Below, in pieces: positions 15,741-23,377 of a stretch of DNA of 34,686 bases. Position 1 is the first letter of the stretch; every line of letters begins with the position of its first letter. The notes below the pieces were generated by a model. It was not told where the DNA came from. It did no database searches and saw nothing but the letters and a program-made list of their open reading frames with translations. This stretch comes from Verrucomicrobiota bacterium (GTDB lineage: Bacteria > Verrucomicrobiota > Verrucomicrobiia > Limisphaerales > PALSA-1396). The translations under genes and the position numbers were made by a program. Where the stretch lies: NCBI GenBank assembly GCA_016200005.1, contig JACQFP010000067.1, positions 1 through 34,686 of the forward strand, written 5' to 3'.

Positions 15741-16409
15741 TCAGGCCCCAATCAGCTTGTTGCGGATGGCGTAGCGCACCAGTTCACTCACCGAGCGAAG
15801 ATGCAGTTTGTTCATGAGGTTGGCGCGGTGGCTCTCCACCGTTTTAACGCTCCGGCCCAGCAGAGCGGCGATTGCCTTGTTGCTCCGGCCTTCGGCCACC
15901 AGTTGCACAATCTCCCGCTCCCGCGGCGTCAGCGCACCACGCCTCGGTCTGGAACTGGCGGAAGATGTTTCCGGATGGAGACGGCCTTGCATGATCCACT
16001 CGGACATTTGGGGAGTGAAGAACGGCTTGTGCTGAGACAGGGCTTCGACTGCCGAAACCAAAAATTTCCGGACCTCGGTCTTCAAGAGCAGGCCGCGCAC
16101 GCCGACCGCCAACGCCTCCTGGGCCAGTTGCTCGGACTCATGCATGGTGAGCAGCAGCGCTTCGGTTTGCGGCAGCGCCTTGCGAATCTGTCGGGCGGCT
16201 TCAATGCCGTTGAGTTCCGGCATGCTGAAATCGAGGGCGACGATGTGCGGTTTGAATTGTAGCGCGAGCGTGACTGCTTCGCGGCCAGTGGTGGCTTCAC
16301 CGCAGACCTGCCAGCCGCGGTGCATGGCGATCATCGTGCGCAGCCCTTCCCGTACGATGTCGTGATCATCGGCGATCAAAATACGTAACGGTGTGGAACT
16401 GTGGCTCAT
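15741..16409 (-). CDS. NarL/FixJ-family response regulator
   Basis: A 222-residue DNA-binding regulator. The receiver domain (about 8-125) has phospho-acceptor D60 in ALDFSMPELNG, T in LLTMHES and lysine in LLLKTEV. The C-terminal LuxR-type helix-turn-helix reads LTPREREIVQLVAEG and NKAIAALLGRSVKTVESHR. It should bind DNA as a dimer after phosphorylation. The start was chosen at ATG 16409 (MSHSSTPLRIL); the frame can extend 12 codons upstream without homology. The NarX-type kinase ends 364 bases upstream on the same strand and is the likely partner. Confidence 0.93.
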   Translation of the reverse strand: MSHSSTPLRILIADDHDIVREGLRTMIAMHRGWQVCGEATTGREAVTLALQFKPHIVALDFSMPELNGIEAARQIRKALPQTEALLLTMHESEQLAQEALAVGVRGLLLKTEVRKFLVSAVEALSQHKPFFTPQMSEWIMQGRLHPETSSASSRPRRGALTPREREIVQLVAEGRSNKAIAALLGRSVKTVESHRANLMNKLHLRSVSELVRYAIRNKLIGA

Positions 16410-16773
16410 AAATCCAACGCTCGCGGTGTGCGTGATCCTGCACACAGACCCCGGGCCAAATCAAGAAGATACTCCGAACTGGTGAATCACGATCCTTGTA
16501 AGCACTCAGAGGAGCACGGCGTGAACGCGCGCCCCGACCCCCTGAAGGGCCGCACCAAACCAGGGCTTCGCAAATCGAGCGCATCCTGGCGATGCCCCCG
16601 TAGCGTAGGCGTCCCCGCCTGCGAGTTCTGGCTGCGTCTCGCGGCCAAGCCCAGCCCACGGGGCGCGGACGCCCCGCGAACTCGCAGCCGAGGACGGCTG
16701 CGCTTAGGCGCGCGGAGGCCGTGCCGGATGCGCTTCGCAAATCCCAGTTCGAACACCACAGATTGGTTTGGCG
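16410..16773. other. Gene-free spacer with a direct-repeat-flanked palindromic element
   Basis: There is no credible gene between the NarX-type kinase and its likely regulator. Most of the space is taken by the element at 16565-16743. Confidence 0.5.
16565..16743. repeat. Palindromic element flanked by 12-bp direct repeats (family D)
   Basis: A perfect 12-bp direct repeat, GCTTCGCAAATC, stands at 16565-16576 and 16732-16743. Just inside are short inverted ends (GCGCATCC at 16579-16586, GGATGCGC at 16726-16733). The interior folds into hairpins: GGGGCG/CGCCCC near 16660-16675, GCAGCCG/CGGCTGC near 16684-16701, and a long-range CTGCGAGTTC/GAACTCGCAG pair. The layout resembles a small non-autonomous mobile element with a target duplication, but no transposase is nearby. 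Confidence 0.65.
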
Positions 16774-19700
16774 TCATTGCTCCGTTTGTTTCAGTGGGAC
16801 GGTGGCCCGCACGGTGGTGCCGCGCTTGCCGGAAATAATTTCCAGATGACCGCCCGCCAAACGCAAGCGTTCGGTCATTCCGACGATTCCCACTCCCAAA
16901 GCCTCCGGTTTACCTTCGCGCTTCGATGGTTTTCGAGACGAAATCCCGTGGCCTTTGTCCCGCACTTCCAACACCACACTATTGGGTTCGCGCCGCAGCC
17001 GGATGGATGCCGACTTGCTCCCCGAGTGCCGATGGATGTTGCCCAGACTTTCCTGGACCACGCGGAACATTGTCAGTTCCAATGCGGCGGGCAGGCGCTG
17101 CGGGCCGCGCGGCAGATCCAGGTTCACCGTTATGCCGCTACGTTTGCTGAAGCCGTCTGCATACGAACGCAGCGCAACCGTTAGTCCGAGTTCCTCCAGC
17201 AACGGCGGGTGCAGCAGATACGAGATGGTCCGGATTTCCTGGGAGCAGCCATCCACCAGGGCCAGACTGTCGCGAAGGACTCTCCTGATCTTCGCTGACT
17301 CGTTAGTCAGTTCGTCATCGAGTTTTCCCAGGTTTATCATCAAGGACGCCAATTTCTGGGCGGTGGAATCGTGCAACTCGCGGGCGATGCGGCGGGCTTC
17401 CTCATCCTGCGCCTTGAGCAGCCGGCCGGAAAGTTCGTGCAACGCCGCCTCGGTACGTCGGTGCTCGGTCACGTCCTCGACAGTCGCTACATGGCCAGAT
17501 GATTCGCCTTCGCTCCGGATTGGGGCCGTCCTCATCGAAACCTGACGAAGGGTTGAGTCAGGAAGCCGCAGAGAAAATTCCGTCGAGTATTCGGCGCGAT
17601 CCTGCAAGGCGGCAAGGAAGCCAGCGATGGTTCGCGCGCGATCCGCAGGCAGGATGTAGCGGGTCCAACCCTCTCCCATGACCGCAATGGCTCCAACCTT
17701 GAAGATGGCTCTGGCCCGCGGATTGGCGTAGGTGCAGTTGCCGAGGTCATCCAACAGCAGTATCCCCAAGGGCGAACTTTCGCTTAGACTGCGAAAGACG
17801 GCTTCGCTTTCGCGGAGCGCCTCCTCCACCCGCTTGCGCCCGGTGATGTCGCGGCCAACCGACTGAATTTCCGTGAGCCGCCCCTGCGGGTCGAAGAAGC
17901 CCCGGTTGACAAACTGCATCCAATGCAGGTCACCTTTCCCCGAATAGACCCGATTTTCAACCAGGATGATCGGATGAGCTGGCGACATGGTCTTGAGTTT
18001 CTTCTGGATCATTTCCACATCTTCCGGGTGAGCCTCGGGAAACCATTTTTGACCCACCATTTCGTCTTTAGTTTTCCAAAAGAAGCGGCAGAACACATCG
18101 TTGACGAACACGTAGCTTCCGTCCGGCTTAATACGACAGATGATCTCGGTCTGATCTTCCACTACAGCCCGATAGTGTTCTTCGCTCTCCCGCAGCGCCG
18201 CCTCCGCCCGCTTGCGCTGAGTGATGTCCACCATAATCCCGCGCAGCTTTGCGGGCCGGTCGTTCTCCACGACCACGGTGACCATGTCCCGCAGCCAGAC
18301 CGCATGCCCGTCGGCGGCCAGTATCCGATACTCGAACTCGTGGTCGTATTTCTCCCGGGTGCATTGTGCGCAGTAACGCACCGCCTCCTCGCGGTCGTCC
18401 GGGTGAAGGTGATCGGCCCAGAAGGCCGGTTCTTCGGTCCACCGTGACAGGGGGAAGCCCAGCAACCGCTCGGCCCGCGAACTGACGAATGTGAAGCGAA
18501 ACGTTTCCGCGTCCGCTTCCCAGACGATTCCATCCAGACTGGCGATCAGTTCCTTCCGTTGCCGGTCGGCCAGCCGCACGGCCTCCTCGGCCTGCTTGCG
18601 CGCGGTGATATCCCGGGCAATCGTTGACCCACCGATGACATTCCCTGCGGTATCCTTCAGCGAAGAGACGGTCAGGGAAAGATGAATTCTTTTTCCGTCC
18701 TTGCGCAGTCTTATCGTTTCAAAATGCTCCAAGCGTTCATCGCGTCGGAGACTTTCGAATATCTGCTCTAATTCTTCCGTACTTTCCGGGCAACAAAGGA
18801 TTGAAATTGGTTTGCCGATGACTTCATCGGGGCGGTAACCGTAAATCCTCTCGGCGCCGCGGTTCCAACTCAGAATGGTGCCTTCCAGCGTCCTGCTGAG
18901 AATTGCGTCGTCCGACGATTCGACAATGGCTGCCAACTGCCGTGCCGAGTCCTCCACCTGCTTGCGTGCGGTGATGTCTTCTGCAATGCCAGCGACGCGA
19001 TACACTTCACCCGCCTCGTTCCGAATGGGGAAACCCCGGTCGTGGATCCAACGCACCGAGCCATCGGGCCGCACGATGCGATACTCTCCTTCGAAACCCT
19101 GGACGCGCTTCGGCGTGTCCAACGCCACAATCACGCGATCACGATCCTCGGGATGGACGGCCTCCAACCAGGAACTCGGGCGCTCATACAGACTTTGAAG
19201 GCTGCGACCCCAAACCTTCTCATACGCGGGACTGACATACAGCATCTGGGTCAGATCGAGGTTGGCCACCCAGAATACCTGCGTGACGGCCCCCGCTAAT
19301 TGCCGGAAGCGTTCTTCGCTGCGACGCGACTCTTCGGTCTGCTTGAGCAACTGGGCGTTCTTCTCCTCTAATTTCTCCACCAATTGCCGGTTGTAGGTCT
19401 TCATCAGGCTCAACTCCTGTTCGGGCCGGATGGCGGTGGGGTGATGCTCTGGCGGACGCTTGAGCAGATCGCGGAGGGTGGCGAGGATTTCTACGGTGGC
19501 CGCTGGCTTCTTGAGGTAACGGTCCGCGCCCACTTCCGCCGCCAGCCGTTTGTCGCCCCGCGAGGTGAAGGTGTTCGTGTAAACGATGAAGGGGATGCGG
19601 CAAAGCCGTTCGCGGGCGCGCACCTCGGCACAGAGGCGATAACCGTCCATCTTCGGCATTAAGACGTCGGAGATGATGGCGTCCACCGGCTCGCGCTCCA

Positions 19701-19818
19701 GAAGGCCGAGGGCTTCGACGCCATCGGGGGATTCGAAGACGGTGAAGTTGTCGGCCTCCAACTGTGTGCGGAGCAGCTTGCGATTGGTCGCGTGGTCCTC
19801 AACGATGAGAACGTTCAT
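16774..19818 (-). CDS. Receiver/5xPAS/NarX-type hybrid sensor kinase
   Basis: A 1014-residue soluble kinase. It has an N-terminal receiver (D51 in ISDVLMPKMDG, lysine in LKKPA), a coiled coil (about 130-165) and five PAS domains (about 168-290, 293-410, 422-540, 545-665, 668-790), several ending in DIT-RK linker motifs. A HisKA_3 dimer/phospho-acceptor domain follows, with H816 in RRIARELHDSTAQ, then a NarX-type HATPase (DKGHGIS, LGVGIVGMTER). HisKA_3 kinases normally phosphorylate NarL-type regulators, which fits the gene at 15741-16409. ATG 19818 was chosen because homology starts there; the frame can extend 18 codons upstream. Its receiver start resembles that of the kinase at 87-1337. Confidence 0.94.
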   Translation of the reverse strand: MNVLIVEDHATNRKLLRTQLEADNFTVFESPDGVEALGLLEREPVDAIISDVLMPKMDGYRLCAEVRARERLCRIPFIVYTNTFTSRGDKRLAAEVGADRYLKKPAATVEILATLRDLLKRPPEHHPTAIRPEQELSLMKTYNRQLVEKLEEKNAQLLKQTEESRRSEERFRQLAGAVTQVFWVANLDLTQMLYVSPAYEKVWGRSLQSLYERPSSWLEAVHPEDRDRVIVALDTPKRVQGFEGEYRIVRPDGSVRWIHDRGFPIRNEAGEVYRVAGIAEDITARKQVEDSARQLAAIVESSDDAILSRTLEGTILSWNRGAERIYGYRPDEVIGKPISILCCPESTEELEQIFESLRRDERLEHFETIRLRKDGKRIHLSLTVSSLKDTAGNVIGGSTIARDITARKQAEEAVRLADRQRKELIASLDGIVWEADAETFRFTFVSSRAERLLGFPLSRWTEEPAFWADHLHPDDREEAVRYCAQCTREKYDHEFEYRILAADGHAVWLRDMVTVVVENDRPAKLRGIMVDITQRKRAEAALRESEEHYRAVVEDQTEIICRIKPDGSYVFVNDVFCRFFWKTKDEMVGQKWFPEAHPEDVEMIQKKLKTMSPAHPIILVENRVYSGKGDLHWMQFVNRGFFDPQGRLTEIQSVGRDITGRKRVEEALRESEAVFRSLSESSPLGILLLDDLGNCTYANPRARAIFKVGAIAVMGEGWTRYILPADRARTIAGFLAALQDRAEYSTEFSLRLPDSTLRQVSMRTAPIRSEGESSGHVATVEDVTEHRRTEAALHELSGRLLKAQDEEARRIARELHDSTAQKLASLMINLGKLDDELTNESAKIRRVLRDSLALVDGCSQEIRTISYLLHPPLLEELGLTVALRSYADGFSKRSGITVNLDLPRGPQRLPAALELTMFRVVQESLGNIHRHSGSKSASIRLRREPNSVVLEVRDKGHGISSRKPSKREGKPEALGVGIVGMTERLRLAGGHLEIISGKRGTTVRATVPLKQTEQ

Positions 19819-20270
19819 GGGATTTTTGATTTGCCATTGGCGACTTGCGATTGCATCGTTGTTTCTATTCACCTTTTAGTGTGCTCGATTATTTGCACGA
19901 ACGAATCCTCCTACATGGAGCGATCCATGAGATGAAACCGCCGGAAGGGACGATGTGGAAAAGTGCACTTCGGAGGAAGGCGTCTTTGCGGCACCGTTCG
20001 AACTGCACCGATTTATCGGTCTGCTGTTCGTAAAGATTGCGTGACCATTTCTCGAACGCGCTGTCTATGGCTAAGATCACGCTATCTCGCCCGTTGAAGC
20101 AGCGGCGAGCGAAATTGATGTGCAAAAATTGAGGTGATGTCGTCAAGATTTGGTTGTTTGGTTTCGCGATTAACGCCACGATTGGAGTGATGTCATACTG
20201 TTAATACGCGCCGTGGACTCAAATCTTTCAAAAAAAGAACGAGCGAATTACAACTTGGGATAAAGAAAGG
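19819..20270. other. AT-richer gene-free stretch
   Basis: The base composition is lower in GC than the flanks. A 96-codon minus-strand frame (19889-20179) has no recognisable motifs and no clear ribosome-binding site. I cannot support it as a gene. The stretch may hold the promoter of the large kinase and a decayed sequence. Confidence 0.4.
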
Positions 20271-20990
20271 TCATATCGTTGTTCTCTCACTCGGTGTTAG
20301 TAGTGCCCAATCGAACTGCAACTGGGGCGTGATCCGGCTGAAATTGTGAAACTCCACCGGCTTGACCAGGTAGGTCTCGGCACCCAAACGCCGCGCTTCA
20401 CGAATGTCGCGGTCCTGCTGCGAAGCCGTGAGCACCACCACCGGGATCATCCGTGTGCGTTCATCGTTCTTGATCTGCCGCAGCACTTCAAAGCCATGCA
20501 CCTTGGGCAAATGAAGGTCCAGCAGCACGACTTGCGGGCGCTCCTCGACTTTGCGACTGGCAAACGCGCCACGGCAAAAGAGAAAGTCCAGCGCCTCCGC
20601 ACCGTCCCCGACGATGTGGACGCGATTGGTGAGCCGCGCCTGCTTGAAGGCGCGCATAGTCAAATCCGCATCCTCGCGGTTGTCCTCGACCAGCAGGATG
20701 TCAACAATTCTTCCTTGGGCTCCGTTGCCGGCTTCCACATCGGACGGCGGCGACTCAGCCGCGGGTTCAAAGAAAGCGCTGAGGGAAACCTTCAAGGCGC
20801 GCGCGAGTTTGTGAATGCTTTCGAGCGAGGGATTGCGCGCGCCGCGTTCGATGTCGGTCACGTACGTGCGGTGCAGACCCGCCCGCCAGGCCAGTTCTTC
20901 CTGCGAGATTCCCAATCGGCTTCTACGACTCTTCACCGCTGTGCCGAAACTGACTTTGACATCGAACCTGATGGGTAGCTTTTTCGCCAT
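20271..20990 (-). CDS. XRE helix-turn-helix fused to a C-terminal receiver domain
   Basis: A 239-residue protein. The N-terminal part (about 14-72) is an XRE/Cro-type DNA-binding domain (VKSRRSRLGISQEELAWRAG, YVTDIERGARNPSLESI). After a roughly 22-residue linker comes a receiver domain (about 96-225). It has VEDNREDADL, phospho-acceptor D158 in LLDLHLPKVHG, T in VLTASQQDRD and lysine in LVKPVEF, in the style of Rcp1-type receivers that pair with PAS kinases. Most response regulators place the receiver first and use other DNA-binding folds, so this order is unusual. The phosphorylating kinase is unknown; it is not adjacent to an intact kinase gene. Confidence 0.9.
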   Translation of the reverse strand: MAKKLPIRFDVKVSFGTAVKSRRSRLGISQEELAWRAGLHRTYVTDIERGARNPSLESIHKLARALKVSLSAFFEPAAESPPSDVEAGNGAQGRIVDILLVEDNREDADLTMRAFKQARLTNRVHIVGDGAEALDFLFCRGAFASRKVEERPQVVLLDLHLPKVHGFEVLRQIKNDERTRMIPVVVLTASQQDRDIREARRLGAETYLVKPVEFHNFSRITPQLQFDWALLTPSERTTI

Positions 20991-20996
20991 CTGCGG

Positions 20997-21325
20997 TTAA
21001 TGTATCAAACCGGCACAAGAGACGATAAGTGACAATCGTCGCAACGCGGCCGGATGGTTACTGCGTCCAAGCCTGTCATGGCGGCTTCGTCTCGAAACAA
21101 GCCCAAGGTGGAGCAATTGGCCTCGCCGATGTGCTCCCTCGTTCCGCAGGAGAATTTTCCCGTCGAGATCCTTGCCGATGATCGAATACCCGGTGGAGGA
21201 TTCGAGGATGTTGCCGATGAAGTCGAGCGCCTGTTGCGGCGTGTGGACGATGGTGGAGTCAAAGAGTCTGGCCGGCACAGTTCGCTCCTTTGGTTGGAAG
21301 ACCGAAATGGAAAGTCGCGCCCGCC
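20997..21325 (-). pseudogene. Decayed copy of the receiver-kinase/PAS-kinase junction
   Basis: On the minus strand the stretch 21325-21285 still translates as GATFHFGLPTKGAN, matching the C-terminus GATFYFTLPTKESN of the kinase at 5153-6436. It is followed directly, as at that locus, by a start region with AAAGGAG (21285-21291) and GTG at 21278. The 93-codon frame then begins PARLFDSTIVHTPQQALDFI and continues through a PAS start (NILESSTGYSIIGKDL). An internal loss at RNEGAH follows, then a jump to a GEANCSTL segment in another frame. Everything after that is missing. This is a relic of a second copy of the operon junction, with deletion and frameshift. Confidence 0.75.
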
Positions 21326-21431
21326 AGCACCACCGCGCCGAGGAGCAGAACGGCCCCGCCGGGGCCGCGGGCCGCGGGCCTGAACCTGGCTCGGCGTCGG
21401 GCGACACGCTCAAATGTTGGTTTCAAGCTCT

Positions 21432-22064
21432 TCAAGGGCCGTCAATATCCTCCGGGGTTAGACCCGGAAAAAACTTCTTGGTACACGCGGGGCAGAAGCC
21501 GTGGGTGAACTTGGCCTCCGAGCGCTCCGCGATGTAGGATTCAACGTGGCTCCAGTAACCGCGGTCATCGCGAATCTTTTTGCAGCCGGCGCAGATGGGC
21601 AGCAGGCCGCTGAGTTGTTTCACGTCGGCCAGCGCCATTTGCAGGTCGGCAATCAGCCGTTCGCGCTCTTGCTGCATCCGCTGGCGCTCGGCGATTTCCG
21701 CGCGCAGGCTTTCGTTGGCCGTCTGCAATTCGTGCGTGCGCTCCTGCACGCGCTGCTCCAGCGTCCGGTTCACTTCCTGGAGTTGCGCTTCGGCGGCTTC
21801 CCGCGCCCGGAGATGCCGGAGCAACGGCACGAACGCGAACGCGCGCAGCGCCGGAAAGGCCAGCACAACCAAAATGGTCGCGTCGAGAACGTTGGTCAGC
21901 AGCGGCGGCATCGTGGGCAGCGCCGCCACGAGCAGCATCGCGATCACCTCCGCCACGAACAGCGAGGCGGCCAGGATGACGAACAGCCTCGCCGGGGAGC
22001 GGGCGGAGGCGGGGTGTCGGGCGGCCAGTTGCACTGGGCTACGCATTGTTATTGGAGCTGGCAT
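21432..22064 (-). CDS. Membrane protein with coiled coil and double-CxxC C-terminal module
   Basis: A 210-residue protein. Two transmembrane segments (about 27-50 and 58-80) are followed by a coiled coil (about 88-150, LEQRVQERTHELQTANESLRAEI). The C-terminal module reads LSGLLPICAGCKKIRDD, GYWSHVESYI, and GFCPACTKKFFP, with four cysteines in two CxxC pairs. From general knowledge this module is often found at the end of bacterial PAS or receiver proteins; its function is not established to my knowledge. The cysteines suggest metal binding or redox sensing (inference). Here it stands without any kinase domain. A second ATG at 22046 is possible. It is divergent from the XRE gene at 22289. Confidence 0.85.
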   Translation of the reverse strand: MPAPITMRSPVQLAARHPASARSPARLFVILAASLFVAEVIAMLLVAALPTMPPLLTNVLDATILVVLAFPALRAFAFVPLLRHLRAREAAEAQLQEVNRTLEQRVQERTHELQTANESLRAEIAERQRMQQERERLIADLQMALADVKQLSGLLPICAGCKKIRDDRGYWSHVESYIAERSEAKFTHGFCPACTKKFFPGLTPEDIDGP

Positions 22065-22237
22065 AGTTGGGCTTTCTCACGATTCGCGCCGGCGATGTGG
22101 AGAATTGATGGGATCGCGAGTGGTCGCCCGCCCCCGCAATAGCGACCCGAGATGCGTGTCTCGAAGGCTTTTCAAAGCTGAACAACGCTTGGTTTCGGTC
22201 ATGGTCATGTGTCTCCCTCGCCGGTGATTGCTCCGGT

Positions 22238-22265
22238 TTGGTGCAAAATATGTACAAGATATGAT
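22238..22265 (+). promoter_or_regulatory. Possible sigma-70-type promoter for the XRE gene
   Basis: TTGGTG at 22238-22243 and TATGAT at 22260-22265 are separated by 16 bases, close to the sigma-70 consensus, and lie 23 bases before the ATG at 22289. The region is locally AT-rich. No ribosome-binding site is visible before that ATG. Confidence 0.35.
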
Positions 22266-22288
22266 AACTTCAAGCCTTATTTTGTCTT

Positions 22289-22591
22289 ATGGCAAACAAG
22301 AACCGACGGAATAAAAATACGGACTTGAACAAGGTTTGGGCTAACGGCAAGACGGCGAACGTCGTAGGGCTGCTGGTGCGCAAGTTGCGCCGCGAGCGCG
22401 GCCTCACCCAGGAGCAACTGGCCGCTCAGTGTCAGGTGCGCGGATTGAATCTTTCGCGCAGCACCTTGGCGAAAATCGAAGCGCGCGTGCGGTTCATCAA
22501 GGCCTGCGAGCTGTTCATCATCGCCAAGGTATTGAACGTGGCGATGGAAGATTTTTATCCTGCGGATTTCGGTGGACGGCGCACCAGGTGA
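22289..22591 (+). CDS. Small XRE-family helix-turn-helix regulator
   Basis: A 100-residue basic protein. After a Lys/Asn-rich N-terminus comes a Cro/XRE-type domain (about 26-90): VRKLRRERGLTQEQLAAQCQ, LSRSTLAKIEARVRFI and IIAKVLNVAMEDFYP. Such small regulators typically bind operator DNA as dimers and often control mobile or stress-related genes. No clear Shine-Dalgarno sequence is seen. It is divergent from the double-CxxC membrane protein, so it could control both directions (inference). A repeat-borne hairpin with a T-run follows at 22749-22774. Confidence 0.85.
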   Translation: MANKNRRNKNTDLNKVWANGKTANVVGLLVRKLRRERGLTQEQLAAQCQVRGLNLSRSTLAKIEARVRFIKACELFIIAKVLNVAMEDFYPADFGGRRTR

Positions 22592-22736
22592 TACGGACTG
22601 AAAACGCGCCGGCGGAGAGCGCCCATGAAAGGCCGGGCATACCGCATTGGTTCATCCGCATGACTTGGCAATGCTGAGAAGGCGATCGTCGCCCCGGGAG
22701 GCGGGATCACGAACCATTGGACGAGGCCGGGCGCGA

Positions 22737-22774
22737 AGCGTTTGGAGCGCGGTGACTCGTCACCGCTTTTTTTT
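22737..22774 (+). repeat. Left half of a split family B repeat
   Basis: Agcgtttggagcgc is followed by the inner hairpin ggtga/tcacc, as in the complete copy at 14483-14510. After the hairpin the sequence becomes a T-run instead of continuing into the right half. Confidence 0.75.
22749..22774 (+). terminator. Rho-independent-type terminator formed by a repeat hairpin
   Basis: A perfect 7-bp stem (GCGGTGA at 22749-22755, TCACCGC at 22760-22766) with a CTCG loop is followed by eight T residues. It lies 157 bases downstream of the XRE gene on the same strand and is part of a family B repeat. Confidence 0.6.
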
Positions 22775-22796
22775 GGAACGATGCATTTTGAGTTGA

Positions 22797-22976
22797 GGAG
22801 CGCGCCCGCCCCCGGGGCGCAGCCGACGACGCCCTCGTCGTTGGCATCCGCTTGCATGTGTGTGAACCATTTGGTGCCGACGCGCCGCGCGGGGCGATCG
22901 GCGCTCCTGCCGCGACGATGCGTGCAGTGTTCGGCACGAGGGCGTGCCGAACCGCAGCCGGGGCGGCTGCGCTCCC
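22797..22976 (-). repeat. Family A multi-hairpin repeat, 180-bp copy
   Basis: The element begins ggagcgcgcccgcc and ends ggctgcgctccc. On the right it contains a 10-bp-stem hairpin (22929-22938 with 22943-22952, AGGG loop) and a 7-bp-stem hairpin (22954-22960 with 22964-22970). On the left it contains a gacgac...gtcgtc hairpin. It matches the element at 31682-31826 in inverted orientation over its whole length, with gaps in the middle. Confidence 0.85.
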
Positions 22977-23041
22977 GATTCGTTTCAGATGAATTGTTCC
23001 GGACTAGCGAACGGTCGAGCTTGCGAACGTGCGGCTGCGTG

Positions 23042-23075
23042 CGAAAGCGCCGATGAATCGGCGCACTCCAAACGT
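23042..23075 (+). repeat. Right half of a split family B repeat
   Basis: Gaaagcgccga...tcggcgc followed by actccaaacg matches the right half of the complete copy at 14517-14549, including the inner gccga/tcggc hairpin. It is separated from its left half by about 267 bases containing a family A element. Confidence 0.75.
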
Positions 23076-23230
23076 GGCGCACTTATCGAAGCCTCGCTCG
23101 CAGTTCCACCATTGCCGTTACCAAGGTTCACGGTGGGCGCAGAAAAACTGCTGGTTTTGGCTTGCTCCCTGCTGAAGTGACGAGTAATTAGAACCTGTCG
23201 CGGCCTCGGGCGAGGCCGGGCAAATGAGTG

Positions 23231-23315
23231 GCCCGCGTGGCGGAATTGGCAGACGCGCTAGATTCAGGTTCTAGTGAGTAACATCGTACAGGTTCAAGTC
23301 CTGTCGCGGGCACCA
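23231..23315 (+). tRNA. tRNA-Leu (anticodon CAG)
   Basis: An 85-base tRNA with encoded CCA. The 7-bp acceptor stem pairs GCCCGCG (23231-23237) with CGCGGGC (23305-23311). The discriminator is A and CCA is at 23313-23315. The anticodon loop TTCAGGT in a CTAGA/TCTAG stem gives anticodon CAG, reading the leucine codon CUG. The long variable arm (GTGAGTAACATC region) is typical of the class II leucine tRNA, and the T-loop GGTTCAAGTCC is intact. Confidence 0.97.
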
Positions 23316-23377
23316 TTTCGAGACAGTCGAGGTGCCCCGATGTGGAGTTTTTAGACCGAGGTAACATCACAAGTTTC

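Larger units (their letters stand above)
22592..23230. other. Gene-free stretch made of nested repeats
   Basis: There is no credible gene in 639 bases. The centre is a family A element (22797-22976). It lies between the left (22737-22774) and right (23042-23075) halves of a family B element. Long open frames on both strands are translations of these repeats. Confidence 0.6.

Noticed and set aside
19889-20179. 96-codon minus-strand frame in the AT-richer spacer
   Set aside because: No recognisable motif, no clear start signal and a composition unlike neighbouring genes; kept only as an unexplained stretch.
22555-23082. 175-codon minus-strand frame
   Set aside because: It consists of translated family A and B repeats.
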